Below are positions 21,588-42,589 of a stretch of DNA of 64,000 nucleotides, piece after piece. Source of the stretch: Marsupella aquatica (Eukaryota; Marchantiophyta); NCBI GenBank assembly GCA_973895155.1, contig OZ316891.1:3348001-3412000 (forward strand), in the 5' to 3' direction. Numbering within the stretch: the first letter of the stretch is position 1; each line of letters starts with the position of its first letter. The position numbers were made by a program, and so were the translations under genes. The notes beneath the pieces are model-generated. The model made no database searches. It was given only the letters and a program-made list of their open reading frames with translations, and had not been told where the DNA came from.

Positions 21588-22444
21588 TCAAAGCTGGGAA
21601 GGTGTAAGCACATAAGCATCACATCCCAAAATCCTCAAATGTGAGTAATCTGCTGGACGTCCGTACCTCATTTCAAATGGCGTCTTGAATCCAATAGAAT
21701 TGGATGGAGAAAAATTTACCAAATAAGCTGCAGTGTTGACAGCTTCAGCCCAAAACTCATGTGGTAAGCATGATTGACTCAACATACTCCTCGAGCGGTC
21801 CAATAGTGTTCGATTGAGTCTCTCAGAAACACCATTCTGCTGAGGAGTACAACTTGTTGTGAGATGGCAGGTAATCCTCTATTCCTTACTATACGTTCCA
21901 AATTCACCAGAACTGTATTCATCGTCGTTATCCGATCGTAGATATCTCACCTTATTATCAGTCTGATTCTCAACTTGGGCTGTCCACTCCTTAAAACATC
22001 AGACTTATTGTGTAGAAAGTATATCCACACATACCTTGAGTAATCGTCAATGAACGTGACATAGTATAACCGTCCAAAATGTGAGGGAGTAGGGGCTGGA
22101 CCCCACACATCACTATGTACATACTCAAGTACCTCCTTACTGGTGTGAGTTCCAACTCCGAAGGGTTTTCTGTGCTGCTTCCCTAGCACATAGTGCTCAC
22201 AAAATTCCAACTTATAAGATTGCAAATTAGAAAGCAATCCTTTCTTCTAAAGAATAACCAAACCTTTTTCACTCATGTGGCCCAAACGGAAGTGCCACAA
22301 CCGGGCCGTCTTCTCATGAGATAAGGTTACATTGGCTTCATCACAAACAACACTGCCCTCCAAAACGTATAGATTGTTATGTCTCTTTCCCTTCAATATA
22401 ACTTTAGTACCAGTTGAAACCTGAAAGACAACATTAGCAAAACT
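21588..22444 (-). pseudogene. Copia GAG-pre-integrase and integrase, broken
   Basis: Read on the minus strand: RLWHFRLGHMSEKG (zinc-binding pre-integrase segment), an in-frame stop just after, then HSDVWGP, FIDDYSRYVWIYFL, an altered SDNDDEY where this family usually has two glycines, NGVSERLNRTLLDRSRSML, and HEFWAEAVNTAAYLVN with the following NSIGFKTPFE. The frame shifts near 21950-21990, so the domain is split across at least two frames. The acidic residues expected for catalysis can still be seen in the pieces, but the protein cannot be made intact. Confidence 0.92.
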
Positions 22445-22705
22445 TCACTGATGGCCATTTGCTTCTAAAACTCCAAGTGAAATGAGATTTTCATCATGCT
22501 GGGAATGTGTCTCACATTCCTCTTGAAACATTCTTACAGCACCATCAAACATCTGAAATCTTACAACAACTTGACATGGGAATCCATTTCCCATCAACAC
22601 TGACCCGTTGGAAATCGTGTAAGAATTGAAAAAGTCTCTTCTAGAGCAAATGTGAAAAGTACATGCAATATCTAGAATCCAGTCATCACTACCTGGATTT
22701 GACAC
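22445..22705 (-). pseudogene. Copia protease region, degenerate
   Basis: The frame contains DDWILDIACTFHICS, the aspartic protease active-site neighbourhood, but the residue after the aspartate is isoleucine rather than the serine or threonine usual for the family. Later residues (ETHSQHDENLISLG) look shifted by small indels before returning to frame at LISLGVLEANG. A stop ends the frame at 22445. Confidence 0.85.
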
Positions 22706-22729
22706 TACGTTGAGAGCATAACCTTGACA

Positions 22730-23789
22730 TCACAATATGTCATCATCATTGAGTAAATCTACCTCATGCGGGCTCGATGCCGCGTTAGCAGATACAGTAG
22801 GGACCTTTACTCCACAATCCCTTTTCATGTGGCCAGGCTTGCCACAATTCCAACATGCAAGAGGCTTCCTCTCTTGAATTTTCCCTCTGGATTTAGATCT
22901 TCCCCGTGATGTAGATCTAAACCTGTTCTGTCCATTCGTGCGTTGCTCTCCCACGGTTCACATTCAGCGCACTGCCAGAAGAAGATGTTGTCTGTGATTG
23001 ACCCAGCTTCTTCTGAGCATCATCAGACAGCAAGGAGCTCACCACCTCATTATACGAAATGGACTTCAGATCTCTATACAAGAGCACTTGTTTCAAGCCC
23101 TGATATGATGGCGGTAAGGAGCTTAGCAGAAGCAAGGCCTTTAGCTCATCTTCAACTCCTTTTCCCAGGTTTGACAGATCCACCGCTAGACTGTCAAACT
23201 CATCCAGGTGATCCTGCATCTTGCTCCCTTCCTTGAGCCTGAGGCTCATCAAGAGAGACTTCTTGTATAGCCGGTCTGACGCATCTTCCCGGTAGTACTT
23301 CTCTCTTAGAGTCTTGAATAGTGATGCGCAATCCGCATAATCATCCAACTGCTTGATGATGTGCGGCTTGAGATATAACATCACTGCATTGACAGCAATC
23401 ACCTATTCTCGTCTCCACTGCCTCACAGAAATCTCCTCCTCTCCATCATACTGCTCTCGCGATGAAAGCAGATGAGCTAAGCCCATGGCCCGAAGAACAC
23501 CCTTCACTTGCTTTTCCCACAGCAAGTAATCAGTACGACCATCGTACTTCTCCACCTCAAACTTTACTCCTCCAAATCTTGCCATCTCCCTCTTCTTTCC
23601 TACTACCGATAACTCTGGTAGTAACATAGCTTCCTCCACTGCACGCCGCACCAGTGATCGTACCGGTGATACTTGTTCCTCCTCAAACGGTAGTAGCTCC
23701 TCCTCAGACTCATCGTCTGATCGTCGCGATCCTGAAGCTCCACCGACGCCAATTCTTCCAGTATCCTCCGAGTCACTCATATGAAACAA
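22730..23789 (-). pseudogene. Copia gag with zinc knuckle, interrupted
   Basis: The frame starts with MSDSEDTGRIG near 23780 (a possible ATG lies three codons earlier at 23789). It carries KFEVEKYDGRTDYLLWEKQVK and is stopped by TAG at about 23403. It continues in the same frame with VNAVMLYLKPHI, LFKTLREKYY, KMQDHLDEFDSLAVDL and LLLSSLPPSY, then changes frame near 22950. The last part has the CCHC knuckle CWNCGKPGHMKRDC (C-X2-C-X4-H-X4-C). A TGA at about 22730 separates it from the protease frame. At least two stops and one frame change disable it. Confidence 0.93.
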
Positions 23790-25432
23790 TCACGAAAAAA
23801 TGTGTTTTTTTGAAACTTCTCATAAAACTCAAAACTCAACACCGCCGCGTAGCCCATGAAGCTAGGAGTCCAATACTGAAAGCCGAAATCAAATCAAAAT
23901 TCGACGAAAAAGTTATTCAAATTTTGGTCGGGGTGGGTAAAACCTTGGGAAACTCCCCCGTTTTGACCACCTCGGAGAATAACCAAAATACCAAGTACAA
24001 CCCATCGTCGGAATCACGATGTGATCGGTGCGTCGTGTTGCTAACTCTAGTGGCAACGTCCTCACCGAAAAAGAACCAAAAAAGTTACCGTTTGGCGGAC
24101 GGAATCTTTGTCGGACGGCCAAAAATCAGCTCTCTATTTTTTGGGGGAATATTCCCGCACAGTCCGACAGGTCTCACAGGGGGTCGTTCCCCCTATCGGA
24201 GCGGTTAAAACGGAGGGTGGCAGGTCCCGACACAAGGAGAACAAAGCAGGAAGGGAAAAAGAGCAAAAAATAGGGTCCTTACGGGGGTGCACAGCCCCTT
24301 AAAAACAAAATACACCCCAAAATGCGCATCTGCGATGCACGACGCGAGGCGGGCCAGGGGGAATACAGGGCGTCAAGGCAGGGGTCAGGAGTATGGCAGA
24401 GGCGTATCGGGCCGCATATAGGCGACGCACAACAGCAAAGGGCCGGGGTTTAAACAAAGTCGTGAAGTGACTTCGCGACTGTCAGGGGGCAGTCGCCGGT
24501 TGCAACGTGCGTAAAGGGGTGGGGTGAGCGTGGGGCCGGCTTGCGAAGGGCTGGTCGGGGGTGAAAGGCCGGCGCGGGGAGAACAAAATTCAGGCCAGGG
24601 CGCGCGCCGGCCGCGATTGCGATCAAGTGTATGTTGGAGGGAGAGGGCCTGTCAAGGGGGTTCAAGGGTAGAGGCCGGAAGGTTATGAGGTGTGTATACA
24701 CATATACACACACCAACAACCCCCACTAAACCAGAAAAAAATAGCCCTTAAAAAAATGGTTGTGTTACAAACCTTGTCACTCCCGCATTAGACAAGCAAA
24801 GTGAACACCGCGACGGGAAAAGTTGCCAAATTGCACTGGCACATTCTGCAGCTTCAGCAAAGGAACAACTTTCCGTCACGTCGCCTTCACTCCGCGTCAA
24901 GTGCCAATCCCGGGCTCAAAACAACCGCCTCGCCGCGATCAAACCGTTGAGCCGTAGCACTTCGCGTTTCTTCCACCAAGTCGGACGTCACAAAGAGAAA
25001 CCCAGTTCAGATGAGAACAAGCTCCATAGCTTGTGAAAAAACCTGAACGCCTCCTTCACTTGTCATGTCGCACTCGGTAATAACTCGGCAGCAATCCAGC
25101 TACCGAAATGACCAGCTCGCTTCAACCTTCAACTTGAGCAATAATGTGCGATCCCTCCCGCATCGCATGGCTCACACCGTTGAAAAATGCGATCTCTGGT
25201 CTCTTCCCCGAAATACCGTCGAACGTGAATAAAACCTGAACGACGCAAACTTTGATTCCTCCGCACCACGGATACCGATCAGCGATTTTTAACCACCGTT
25301 AGAAAGCCCTCTCACTAACCTATCCGCTCAGCCACACACATTCGAGTTTCATGCAACAAAACTCCGAATGTACCATCAACAATGAACGCTGGAAAAACCT
25401 ATCACAAAATAACCTTGTCACCTCCCAGGCAT
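23790..25432 (-). other. Long untranslated 5' region of the copia element
   Basis: About 1.64 kb between the primer-binding site and gag, unusually long for a copia element. No long minus-strand frame is present. It includes a short CA/TA microsatellite near 24690-24715 and GC-rich sequence at 24330-24640. Part of it may be a later insertion, but I see no defining ends. Confidence 0.55.
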
Positions 25433-25444
25433 GCTCTGATACCA
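25433..25444 (-). other. Primer-binding site matching initiator-Met tRNA
   Basis: On the minus strand the sequence TGGTATCAGAGC lies two bases inside the 5' LTR. This is the classic plant Ty1-copia primer-binding site, complementary to the 3' end of the initiator methionine tRNA. Confidence 0.95.
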
Positions 25445-25446
25445 CT

Positions 25447-25794
25447 TGTTGAGCATAGACAACATTCGTAACAGCAAGCCCATGAACCATCCAACGCACA
25501 ATAGTAGACACAGAGAGATACGTGGTTCACCTCCACATGAGGCTACGTCCACGGGAACACACAAGAGCTTTACTGCACTCTAGGCCGACCGGCCATACCA
25601 AGCATCCACAGCACAAGCTCTCCCTATCTCTCAACTAGCTCCGTAACAATGAGCCTAAGTTCCACCAGGCCAGGTCTGGCATCAGCCCTAGCTATATGCA
25701 CACCAGCACTACCGCTAACATTAGCTAAGTCCTAACCCGAGTTAGACCAGCTATGGTTAGCTCATGAGTCACAAGACTAGAGCAATATCTAACA
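25447..25794 (-). repeat. 5' LTR of the copia element
   Basis: 348 bp, TG...CA ends, upstream LTR for an element reading on the minus strand. Followed on the plus strand by the target duplication GTAAG (25795-25799). Confidence 0.97.
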
Positions 25795-26487
25795 GTAAGC
25801 TAGACCACATAAAGTTTTTGTTATAAACCAGGCCCCCTAGTACCTTTTAGATATATGATTCTTATGTGATGCCTAATTGCATGATCCATGGCTCCTTTAG
25901 CACTGCACTCATTGCACACTGCATCATAGTGCACGTAAGTTTACTCTTGACGACATTATGTATTATGTCTTCAAATAATTATAGGGTTGTAGAGAATTGG
26001 TTGCTATATGACAAAGTTTGTACAATGTTTCTAGTTTAGTTCTTGCAGATCTGCAAAATATTCCCTTTACACACAAGAGAGGTTTTATTGGTTTTCAATT
26101 TTTTACATGGCTGGAGGAGCTTTAGGGGGTCTCAATCATTTGCCTTTATTTTGAGATGTTGTCAATTTTTAATTGTGGAAGGAGGGGGGGCATTGGCATT
26201 TAGCAATTCTATATATATAGCCCCATTCTAGCCATTGACTCCATTGATGTTATTGTTGTTTAACACTTAGACAATGTTTGGAAGTTACAATAGGGGCAAG
26301 TCGCCAAAAGTGAAGGATCCTTGGTTCCTTCCACACTTAAGACAATTTGTGGGATGTGAGATGACAACACCTGTCTTTGTTCCACACTTGAACAAGTTAG
26401 GAACTTTGCACCAGGGTCAAATGCCCAAAAGTAGAGGATTCCTTCCAGACTAAGACAAAAGCACAATGAGGAACCTTAGAACATTTT
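25795..26487. repeat. Right remnant of the older inverted-repeat element
   Basis: Continues the remnant at 18812-18878. GATTCTTATGTGATGCCTAATTG at 25857-25879 and GACGACATTATG with TATGTCTTCA near 25950-25975 match, in reverse complement, the right arm of the neighbouring element (27140-27340). The stretch 26260-26470, with CCTTCCACACTTAAGACAA and AAAAGTAGAGGATTCCTTCC, matches the interior of the same neighbour (26870-27050) in reverse complement. No intact end is seen on this side. Confidence 0.6.
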
Positions 26488-27432
26488 GGAAAACCTTGAA
26501 GTATATGCTTGATGGGACCCCTCTCAAAAGAAATTTAGGTGATAGGACCTTATGAAAATTTTGTTACAAACTAGGACCCCTCTGACACTTTTGTGTCAGA
26601 TGTTCTTGTAAAGTTTCTATAAAGAGTTTTAGCTTGATATTATCACCAATAACAGCTACTATAAAGTTTAGAGTCAAACCATGTTGAATGACAAACTACA
26701 TTGGTGGAGGCACCGCGGAGTAATGGTGGCTGTCGGTCAAACTATGTACAAGTTCATAAATGACGACAATATGGTTAATGTCTTCAGGCTTGAATTTCTA
26801 CCATATCATCTGTCTTTAGGTTGCTATCTGATGCAACCTATGTACAGGGTTGCATGATGTTTGATGTTTTGATATTTCTCTTTGTTCTTTTGTCTAAGTA
26901 TGGAACAAATCCTCTACTTTTGGTCCTTGGTCCCTATCGCAATGTTCAAAAATTGTGCAAGTGTGGAATGAAGACAACATGGATGCTATCGCCTAACATC
27001 TAGACCCCAAATTTGTCTAAATCTGGAAGGAATCATGTATTTTTTACTCTTTTCTGTTTTCCCTTGTTGCAACTTCCAAAAATTGTTTAAGTGTGAAACA
27101 AAGACACCGTGGAGTTTGCAAGAACTAGACTAAATGTTTTGACTAAATGTTGTACACGCAAACCTGCAATGGTGGATGTTGTAATACTCTATAATCATGT
27201 GAAGACATAATCCATTATGTCATCAAACATAGATGTACACATGGTAGACTATGACAAAATGTAATCATGGGAAATGTACGTATTGTTGACCATGTAATTA
27301 GGCACCACATAAGAACCATGTTTGTAACAACTTTTTTGGGGGAGCCTAGTTTGTAACAAAAGTTTAGTAGGGGCCTGTCTCATAAATTTGTTTTGGCAAG
27401 GGTCCATCAAGCATATACCTTGGAAAACCTTG
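26488..27432. mobile_element. Non-autonomous inverted-repeat element, Mutator-like by target duplication
   Basis: An 11-bp direct repeat GGAAAACCTTG flanks the element at 26488-26498 and 27422-27432. Inside, the ends are inverted: AAGTATATGCTTGATGG at the left and, as reverse complement of the right end, AAGGTATATGCTTGATGG. Similarity of the two arms continues inward for well over 100 bp (GTTACAAACTAGG in both) and more weakly for about 350 bp. The element proper is 26499-27421 (923 bp) and has no transposase frame. An 11-bp duplication and long inverted ends fit Mutator-like elements, but family assignment is an inference. Confidence 0.78.
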
Positions 27433-30062
27433 TGCATAGCTTGCATGAAAGTAACCAAGGGATAATTGTGAGATAATATACATTGTATATAAACAATTTA
27501 TATAGTATCTAGGTCAGTTCAATAATGGCTTATTGTGGGAGAGAAAAGTAAAATTGAGTAAACATAAAATGAGAGCAGCAATTAATTTTGTTTTTGTTTT
27601 TTGTGCTATTTGTGTTTTTTTTTAAAACTTTTAATTGGGAGAAGGATGGGCACTAACCACAGGTGGCAACTGAACGGTTTTAATCCTTTAGGATGGTCCT
27701 CTTTGAACCTCCTTTGTTTTCCCTTCATTGTACTTTGTTATTCACTTATGTATAGAGTACTTTAAGGGGAGAAATCAAAAAAATTGCTAATTAAATAGAA
27801 AACCAGACAATCTACTGGAAAACACTGATATATCAATCACAACCCATCCAAAGGTTATTTACCTTTACCCCCTTTTCACCCCTTTCTTTGTTTAGTTGAA
27901 ATGTTATTTTTCAGTTTTCCTTTGTTTTTACAGTTACCAGGTCTAATTGTTTTTCTTTGACTTATTTTAAACACACATAATTTTTTTGGTACTTTTTGCA
28001 TAAAGAACCTCTTGTTTGTGACCAATAGTGCTGATGTGGCTGCATGTGCTTCCAGGGATTTTGGAAAGAACTTCAATTAATGTAAGTACAAGATTAGAAT
28101 AGGTTAGGTGTGACATTAATTAAGCACTTAGCCAAGATTAGCACAAAATATCAGCAATTTACTAGATCTGATTTTTATAGCTATGAAAAACCATAAATGC
28201 CTCATACTTTGGCATGCTACTAGTGGGGTGTCATTGGTACATGTACCTCCATCGGTTGGATCAAATAGGAGAAAGAAATGTCACATGGGTACAAATCACT
28301 GATGAGAGGGTAATTTCTTTTGGTTCTTGCTGATGCTATCGCAACTCACACGACAAAAGGTGCAATTGTTGACAACACAATGCCCAACTTGAGCGGTTCA
28401 GAATTTGCAATTGGCCTCAATTATGAATGGAAAAGGCCCAAAAAGACCAAAGCTGTAGGTGCACTAGTCTCGTATGTGGGCTATAAAACTGAGCTCTAAT
28501 ATCCAGAAAAGTTAACGCACTGGCACTACAAGTGTTCAAACAGGTGCATTTTTTGACCGTCCCTCAGTCATATACACCCTCATCACAAGTCTTTGAAGAC
28601 TCAGACAACCCTACAGCTCAGACTATTGCTTGGAACAAAGCTAAAGATTACTGAAGTCTCTTTGTGTTTGGAGCTCGCCAAATTGTTGTGGCACTTCAAA
28701 TCATGCATAGACCCTCATTACGGACCCCACTAGGGGTTTCTTGCAAATTTCCTGGCACGAGGAAGTGCCACATCACCATAGACGATGACAAAGAGGACAC
28801 AACTGTTTTGTGGAAAACATAGTGCCCAAATCCTGTTTGTGGCAACAAGGTCACCATGCCCTTAGTCCTAAAAGTAAAAGTAAAATTAAAGTAATAAAAA
28901 TACAAAAAAAGAAAAGGGGTCAATTTTTAAAACACTAACGTTTTAGTTATCCTTTCTTTTTATTAAAAAGAAAAGATAAATTCTCAATATTGGCAACAAA
29001 TAAAATGGTTGCCAAAAGCGTAACGAACTCTGAATTTCAAGTTTTTTGCACTCGCACTGTGAAAGCAAAAGTACGGGTTTATTGTGTTAGTGAGAAGCAG
29101 ACTTTTCTGGTAGTTCCATTGTTTTTGTTCCAGGATACGGAGAAGAATCAATCTAGATTTAATCGTGAGAGATGTGCAGCATGCATAATGACAGTCTTGC
29201 TTGAGCTCTGCAAACAACTTGTCGTTCAGTAGACATGGGTTCTCAGATTGTGTGAAGCCTAATTTGCAAGTCTTGGTTGGATAGGAAGGAGCGGTCTAGC
29301 CTCACCTACGTGTGATAATTGTCGAGTCCACTAGTTCCGTTTTTGCCACCGTAACTATGCAAATAAACGGGATTAATTTTGTGTGGTGCAGAAATTGTCC
29401 GGACCAGAGTAATGTTGTTGGTGTTGGTATTTGCAATGTGCTTTTCCCAAAAAAGATTGTCTAGATTTATGAGTCCATAATCCATTAGGGCCTAGAGGTT
29501 CAATGGTTCCTGGAGGAACGAGTAATTACATCAAACCCACTTACTGTAACAGTGAGGTCACCATAGACTAAGATCCAGATACAGAGCTTTAGAGGAAACA
29601 TAACACAAACTGATCCATATTGTAGACATACCAGGGCTTTTGAAGAGAACCGTGTACCACAAGCCCACTCCTCCATCACCTAGAGGTGGACTTGACATGA
29701 AGGCTGTTCAAAACAAAAAGAAGTAAACGCGTAGTGGTTATGATCTGGAATTTAGTTTTTACATTTGAGAAGGTTCACATGTGGTGCCTAAAGCCTGGAA
29801 CTCTGCCACAAGCGTCGCCCAAATTTACAGACTAATTTTATAGAGACGCTGAATCGTCCAAGATTCCTTCATGTCATCCCTGTCTCCCAAAAGCAAACAT
29901 TCATCACTATGGATTGAAGCAAAATACCTATTAAAATTTTCCTAAGTCTCTTCCTTGCGCAAGGGGTGGCCATCAACACTATCTTGTCTGTCCCTTGCCC
30001 TCCAGGCCATGTCAGACAAAGGCAATCATGTCCTAGGCAGCTCCAGCATATCCTTTCCAACG
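27433..30062. other. Spacer without a recognised gene
   Basis: AT-rich, with T- and A-rich runs at 27590-27620 and 28880-28975. No frame exceeds 80 codons and none resembles a protein family. The right-hand end should hold the 3' UTR of the ABCC gene, which reads toward lower coordinates; no clear polyadenylation signal can be chosen. Confidence 0.5.
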
Positions 30063-38494
<8,432 letters not shown>

Positions 38495-41400
38495 GGGGCG
38501 CTGCTAGCTTTAATTTTAACTGACTCACTTGCGTTCATTCCTGCAATCGCGTTGGTAACAGAGATCAGTGACCTTCCAGAGCATTCTGCAGAATATAGCT
38601 TGTACCACGTGGAAACAAATTCAACTTTTGACCAGGTGAAATAAATCGGGTCTCCATTTTGAAAATTAAGTGAAGCTCAACACAAGTGAAATTTCTATCT
38701 TCACTGAATTGCGTTAGCATACTGTTTGCAAGGCAGCGTTTGGGCCATTCAAAATATGGGTTTATTTCTCTGACCAAGACAACTACAGCAGCTGTTTATA
38801 TCAGGATTTACACTGTCAATGAGTCAGACGACGAAGCATTAAGACTACAGAGAGAATGCATTAGCTCATAAGCGACCCTATAGCCCTTCACAATGAATCG
38901 CGAGTTTGACTATTACCCGTTGGAGATGGAGAAGGCATCTTATGCAGTGCGATTTTCTCAGATCTCCAACACCTATCGAGGGAAATTTTATAAACTCCTG
39001 CTTTGACAGTAAACAAAACCCCTGCTAATCATCGGACTATATGTAGAAGTTCCCTCCATCGACGCCACAAAAACCTTCAGAAGAGCTAGTTAGGCAAAGT
39101 TCTACTGGTCACTACTCAGGAACTTTCCACAATGACTCGAATTTACGCCTTTCTCTGTTTCTCCTTGAACTTGAAGATCGTCAAAGCTAGGCCCCTGTTT
39201 ATTTTCCACCCGCGCTCTCATCATTCACATCAGTTTCGTCCAAAGCTCTGAAGCGGGCGTCTGGCCCCGCACGGAAATGTCCTTTTAAAACCTGAGCTCG
39301 CTATGCCGGATCCCATAATGTAATTTCTTCGATCATGGCAATGTTAATGTATTTCCTTCTTACAATTATCGCTCCTGGGTGTCACGATGAGGACAGAACA
39401 GAGGAAATTGCTTTCTCCTCCCTCCAAAAGCGTTTCTGAGGAGACAGGCATCCAAAGTGTGGAACAAAACTATGACCCCACAAGTATACCAAAAAATAAG
39501 CTTGCCAAAGAAAAGAGTTAAATACCAGATGTTGTGGCAAAAGCGCTCAAGCTAGAGGCCCCGAGATCACTTGTGCGATCTCACCGACAATGCCAGTCTT
39601 GCGGTCACCACAATTGTCTCAGAATATGCCACCATGAAAATCACGTCGACTGAACCCAGAAGCCCATATTATTAGTGTCTAATCGTCTATGGGTGCTCCG
39701 ACACGAGACTCCCGTTAGTCTTCGTCTAGAAAAGAATTAAGTCAAACAAATAATGTCCCTTCCTGAAAAAAATTATGAGAGTGTTTTTCGCCCGTATCTC
39801 TTTCATCTCTCTGTCTCTCAAACACCCTCGCCCCCCGTTCCAGTGAGCATTATGGCTCTGTCCCGTGCGCAAATCCTCCCTCCCCGCCCTCAAAAAATCG
39901 GTCCATCACACAACACCTCTGGACCAAAAATTCTCTCTACCGAAAAATCACTTGTACAAAAGAATCTCTCGATCAAAGAATGTCTTCCATACCACTTCCC
40001 CGATCAAAGAATGTCGTCCATACCACTTCCTCTCTAGCCGTCGCTCCACGTGACCCACGTGCGAGAGATTCGAGATCACCTGGGCATAGACTCGCCCAAG
40101 TTCCGACTCTAGTCCCCTCTCAACGCTCACTGAGGAGAGCAGAATCACAGCGTCACTGTAGAAGTAGCTGTACAGGAAACCATTCAGTTCTCGGAATTCC
40201 GGGGGGCCCGCGGGAGCAATTTGCGAGCTCGTGCACACACATCCATTGCAATCCAACATGTCCAATTCTAGTCACACTCTCTCCTCAGTCCAGTCGACGC
40301 GACTGTATGATTGAGCGGCACGAGGGATTGGAGAGACGTAAACGCAACAACAAAATCAATCCAGCACGACAGATTGCGAAGACGTAAACGCAACAACAAC
40401 AATTACAGCAATCCAGCCAGCGAACTGACAATTACCACAGTACTGGAGGAAGAGCCCTTCAGTTCAGTTGGCATTGCCGGTCCATGATTGGAGTCCCAAA
40501 TTTTTATGAAGGCGCAGCTCCTATGTCGCTTGTCAAGCTATAGAATAAAGATGGTATTGACAGTTGGGAAATAGAAGTTCCAGGAAATCAATTGGGGCTA
40601 CAAATTTATGAAGGCCCATCTCGAAGGCAGCAAACATAACATGGGGGTCCGTGGGTTGAAGCTACTGTGCTACTAGAGCTGTTCATTGACCCATATTTAT
40701 TACATTGCTATCAGAGTTACTAGCCTGATTTTCTTGCACGTAAATAGAGACAGAGACGAGGAGGAAAAACATCCCCACCCTTCTCCCAAGAAAAAAGTAA
40801 TACTACACACAGTTCTCCCTAGGAAAAGGCAAAAGAAATCAAATAAATAAAAGAAGACAAACAAAGTAAAAAACCAACAAAAGAAGTGCAATAAACACAA
40901 ACTACAAATGAATTGAATGTTTCTCTCATCTTCGTCTTACATAAATTAGGGACGAGACTCAAGATCGAGGCTAATCAATGTGATTAGCCCGTACTCAATT
41001 TTTTTTTGACTCACCCGGGCTTGTATGCGGGCAGTTACGTATGGAGGCTCTTATTGAGCCTCGAGCTTGAGTTTCGTAGTAAATTTACATAAGTGATGAT
41101 GATCTTGTCTCAAATATAATAATATAGAGTATAAAATGGATTGGGACCTCTTTAGAACAAGTGAACCCTATTGGAGTCCAGTATTGCAATAAATATGTAT
41201 GTTTGACAAAAAGTATATTGGGGGCCTTTATTGGGCCCCCATCACATAGCTGAACATAGTTGAACCAATAATGTCTGGAGTGGACGGAAGTCAATGAGGT
41301 GCATGGGCTTTCGCTTGTCTGGTTTCTATATAAACCTCCAGAGGTGTGAAAATGGGCAGGCCGTTTTCTCCTACGATTCCTGCTTTGGATTGGTCTAGAG

Positions 41401-42197
41401 TCCTACTGTACACAAAAAGTTGGGCTCTGATACAGCCCTGGTAGAAAGCACTCAAAGTTGCCGTGCCCGTCTTGTAAAGTGGCCCTTAGTCACCTTTCTC
41501 CCACTCCTGGTTAAGCAAAGAATTTTGGCAACTTTGGAATGAACCACTGGTCTCAACTGTAAGGCCCATTTGACTAGTCAAGAAATATTCCTTGAATTCA
41601 AAATGGCATTGGGACATTCCTTTGCAATATCTGTGAAACTGAATCATTTTGAAAAATATGATAGTATAATCAATGGATTCAAGATAGTATTGGGGATATG
41701 GGGAATAAGAGTTGGTCTGGTTCATGATTGGGGTCTCAAATTTAGGATCCTCTAGCATGTCAACCAAATCTTCCTTGAATTCAATACACTCTTGGGGCAT
41801 GGGAAATACTCTACAAAGTGAGAAGGATTCATTTTGGATTGTATTTTGTTGTGGCCGGTGTAAAATCAGCACATAGGATTTGTTTCCAAGCACTAAGTTT
41901 TGAGGAGTCTTTGGCTCTAGCATTTGTGCATAGTTATATTCATGATCATTTAAAAACTAATCTGGAGCAAGCTCAATAGAGCCTTCTTATGACATTAAAT
42001 ATTTTCACATGCCAGGAGCTCTTTCTGAGGCGAGAGTAATAATTTTCTGTGTAAGAGGTCACTACTGTAGTGTACCTGGGGTAGAAATAACATGTTTATA
42101 ACCCCGTTTATAACACCCAAATATATAATATTCCTTTATGTATATCTTTTGTAAAGTAAAATAGACAATTTAAAGTCCAAAGCTAAAATATTTATGA
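38495..42197. other. Upstream region of the ABCC gene and spacer
   Basis: The first several hundred bases beyond 38494 should contain the ABCC promoter and 5' leader (gene reads leftward), but no core promoter element is clear enough to call. Beyond it, no recognisable gene is present. The frames at 39753-40037 and 39980-40387 overlap a short tandem duplication and show no known motif. Confidence 0.45.
39970..40031 (+). repeat. Tandem duplication, 31 bp
   Basis: Two nearly identical 31-bp units beginning CGATCAAAGAATGTC and ending CCATACCACTTCC, at 39970 and 40001. Confidence 0.85.
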
Positions 42198-42545
42198 ACT
42201 ACCAGCCCAATGCCCATACATTGCACAGAAGATGTCAAGGTGAGAAAAAGTGGCTGACATGAGAAAAAAATTCAAAATATTTATAAAAAAGCGATGTCAA
42301 GGTGAGGAAAAGATGTTGAGGCAAAAAAAGATGTCAAGGATGTGGGAGGGTGAGAGTAAGCTTATGGCCCAGCGCAAGGGAGGGGATGGCCCCCAGGCTA
42401 TGCAGGTCAAGGTATGATTGCACAGCAAGGCAAAGATGATTAGGCAAAAAAAAGATGTCAAAGATGTGGGAGGGTGAGAGGGAGCCCAAGGGAGGGGATC
42501 GACCCCATGCTTTGCGGGGTCAAGGTATGATTGCACAATGCTATT
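42198..42545 (+). repeat. Repeat related to the array at 47.9 kb, with a 123-bp tandem duplication
   Basis: Opens with ACTACCAGCCCAATGCCC and ATACATTGCACAGAAGATGT, matching in layout the opening of the array at 47870, then runs into GATGTCAAGGTGAGAAAAAG phrases. From about 42321 a 123-bp unit (GCAAAAAAAGATGTCAAGG, GTGGGAGGGTGAGAG, CAAGGTATGATTGCACA) is tandemly duplicated, the second copy starting near 42444. This looks like a low-copy repeat family rather than a gene. Confidence 0.7.
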
Positions 42546-42589
42546 GGGCAAGGAACGTTTTCATTGCTTCCCCCCTTTTTCCTATTTCG

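Larger units (their letters stand above)
18879..25794 (-). mobile_element. Ty1-copia LTR retrotransposon, full length but degenerate
   Basis: A 6.9-kb element reading on the minus strand. It has two LTRs starting TGTTGAGCATAG and ending CAATATCTAACA, a GTAAG target duplication at 18874-18878 and 25795-25799, a primer-binding site next to the right LTR, and a purine tract next to the left LTR. Domain order on the minus strand is gag with a zinc knuckle, protease, integrase, reverse transcriptase and RNase H, which is the copia order (integrase before reverse transcriptase). The coding region is broken by in-frame stops and frame changes, and part of the reverse transcriptase, including the expected catalytic YVDD region, is replaced by unrelated DNA (20196-20690). 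It cannot move by itself. LTR divergence, about a dozen substitutions plus one 4-bp indel by eye, suggests a moderately old insertion. Confidence 0.97.

Noticed and set aside
39753-40387. Two overlapping plus-strand frames of 94 and 135 codons
   Set aside because: They cross a 31-bp tandem duplication, have low-complexity composition, and show no splice or family support.
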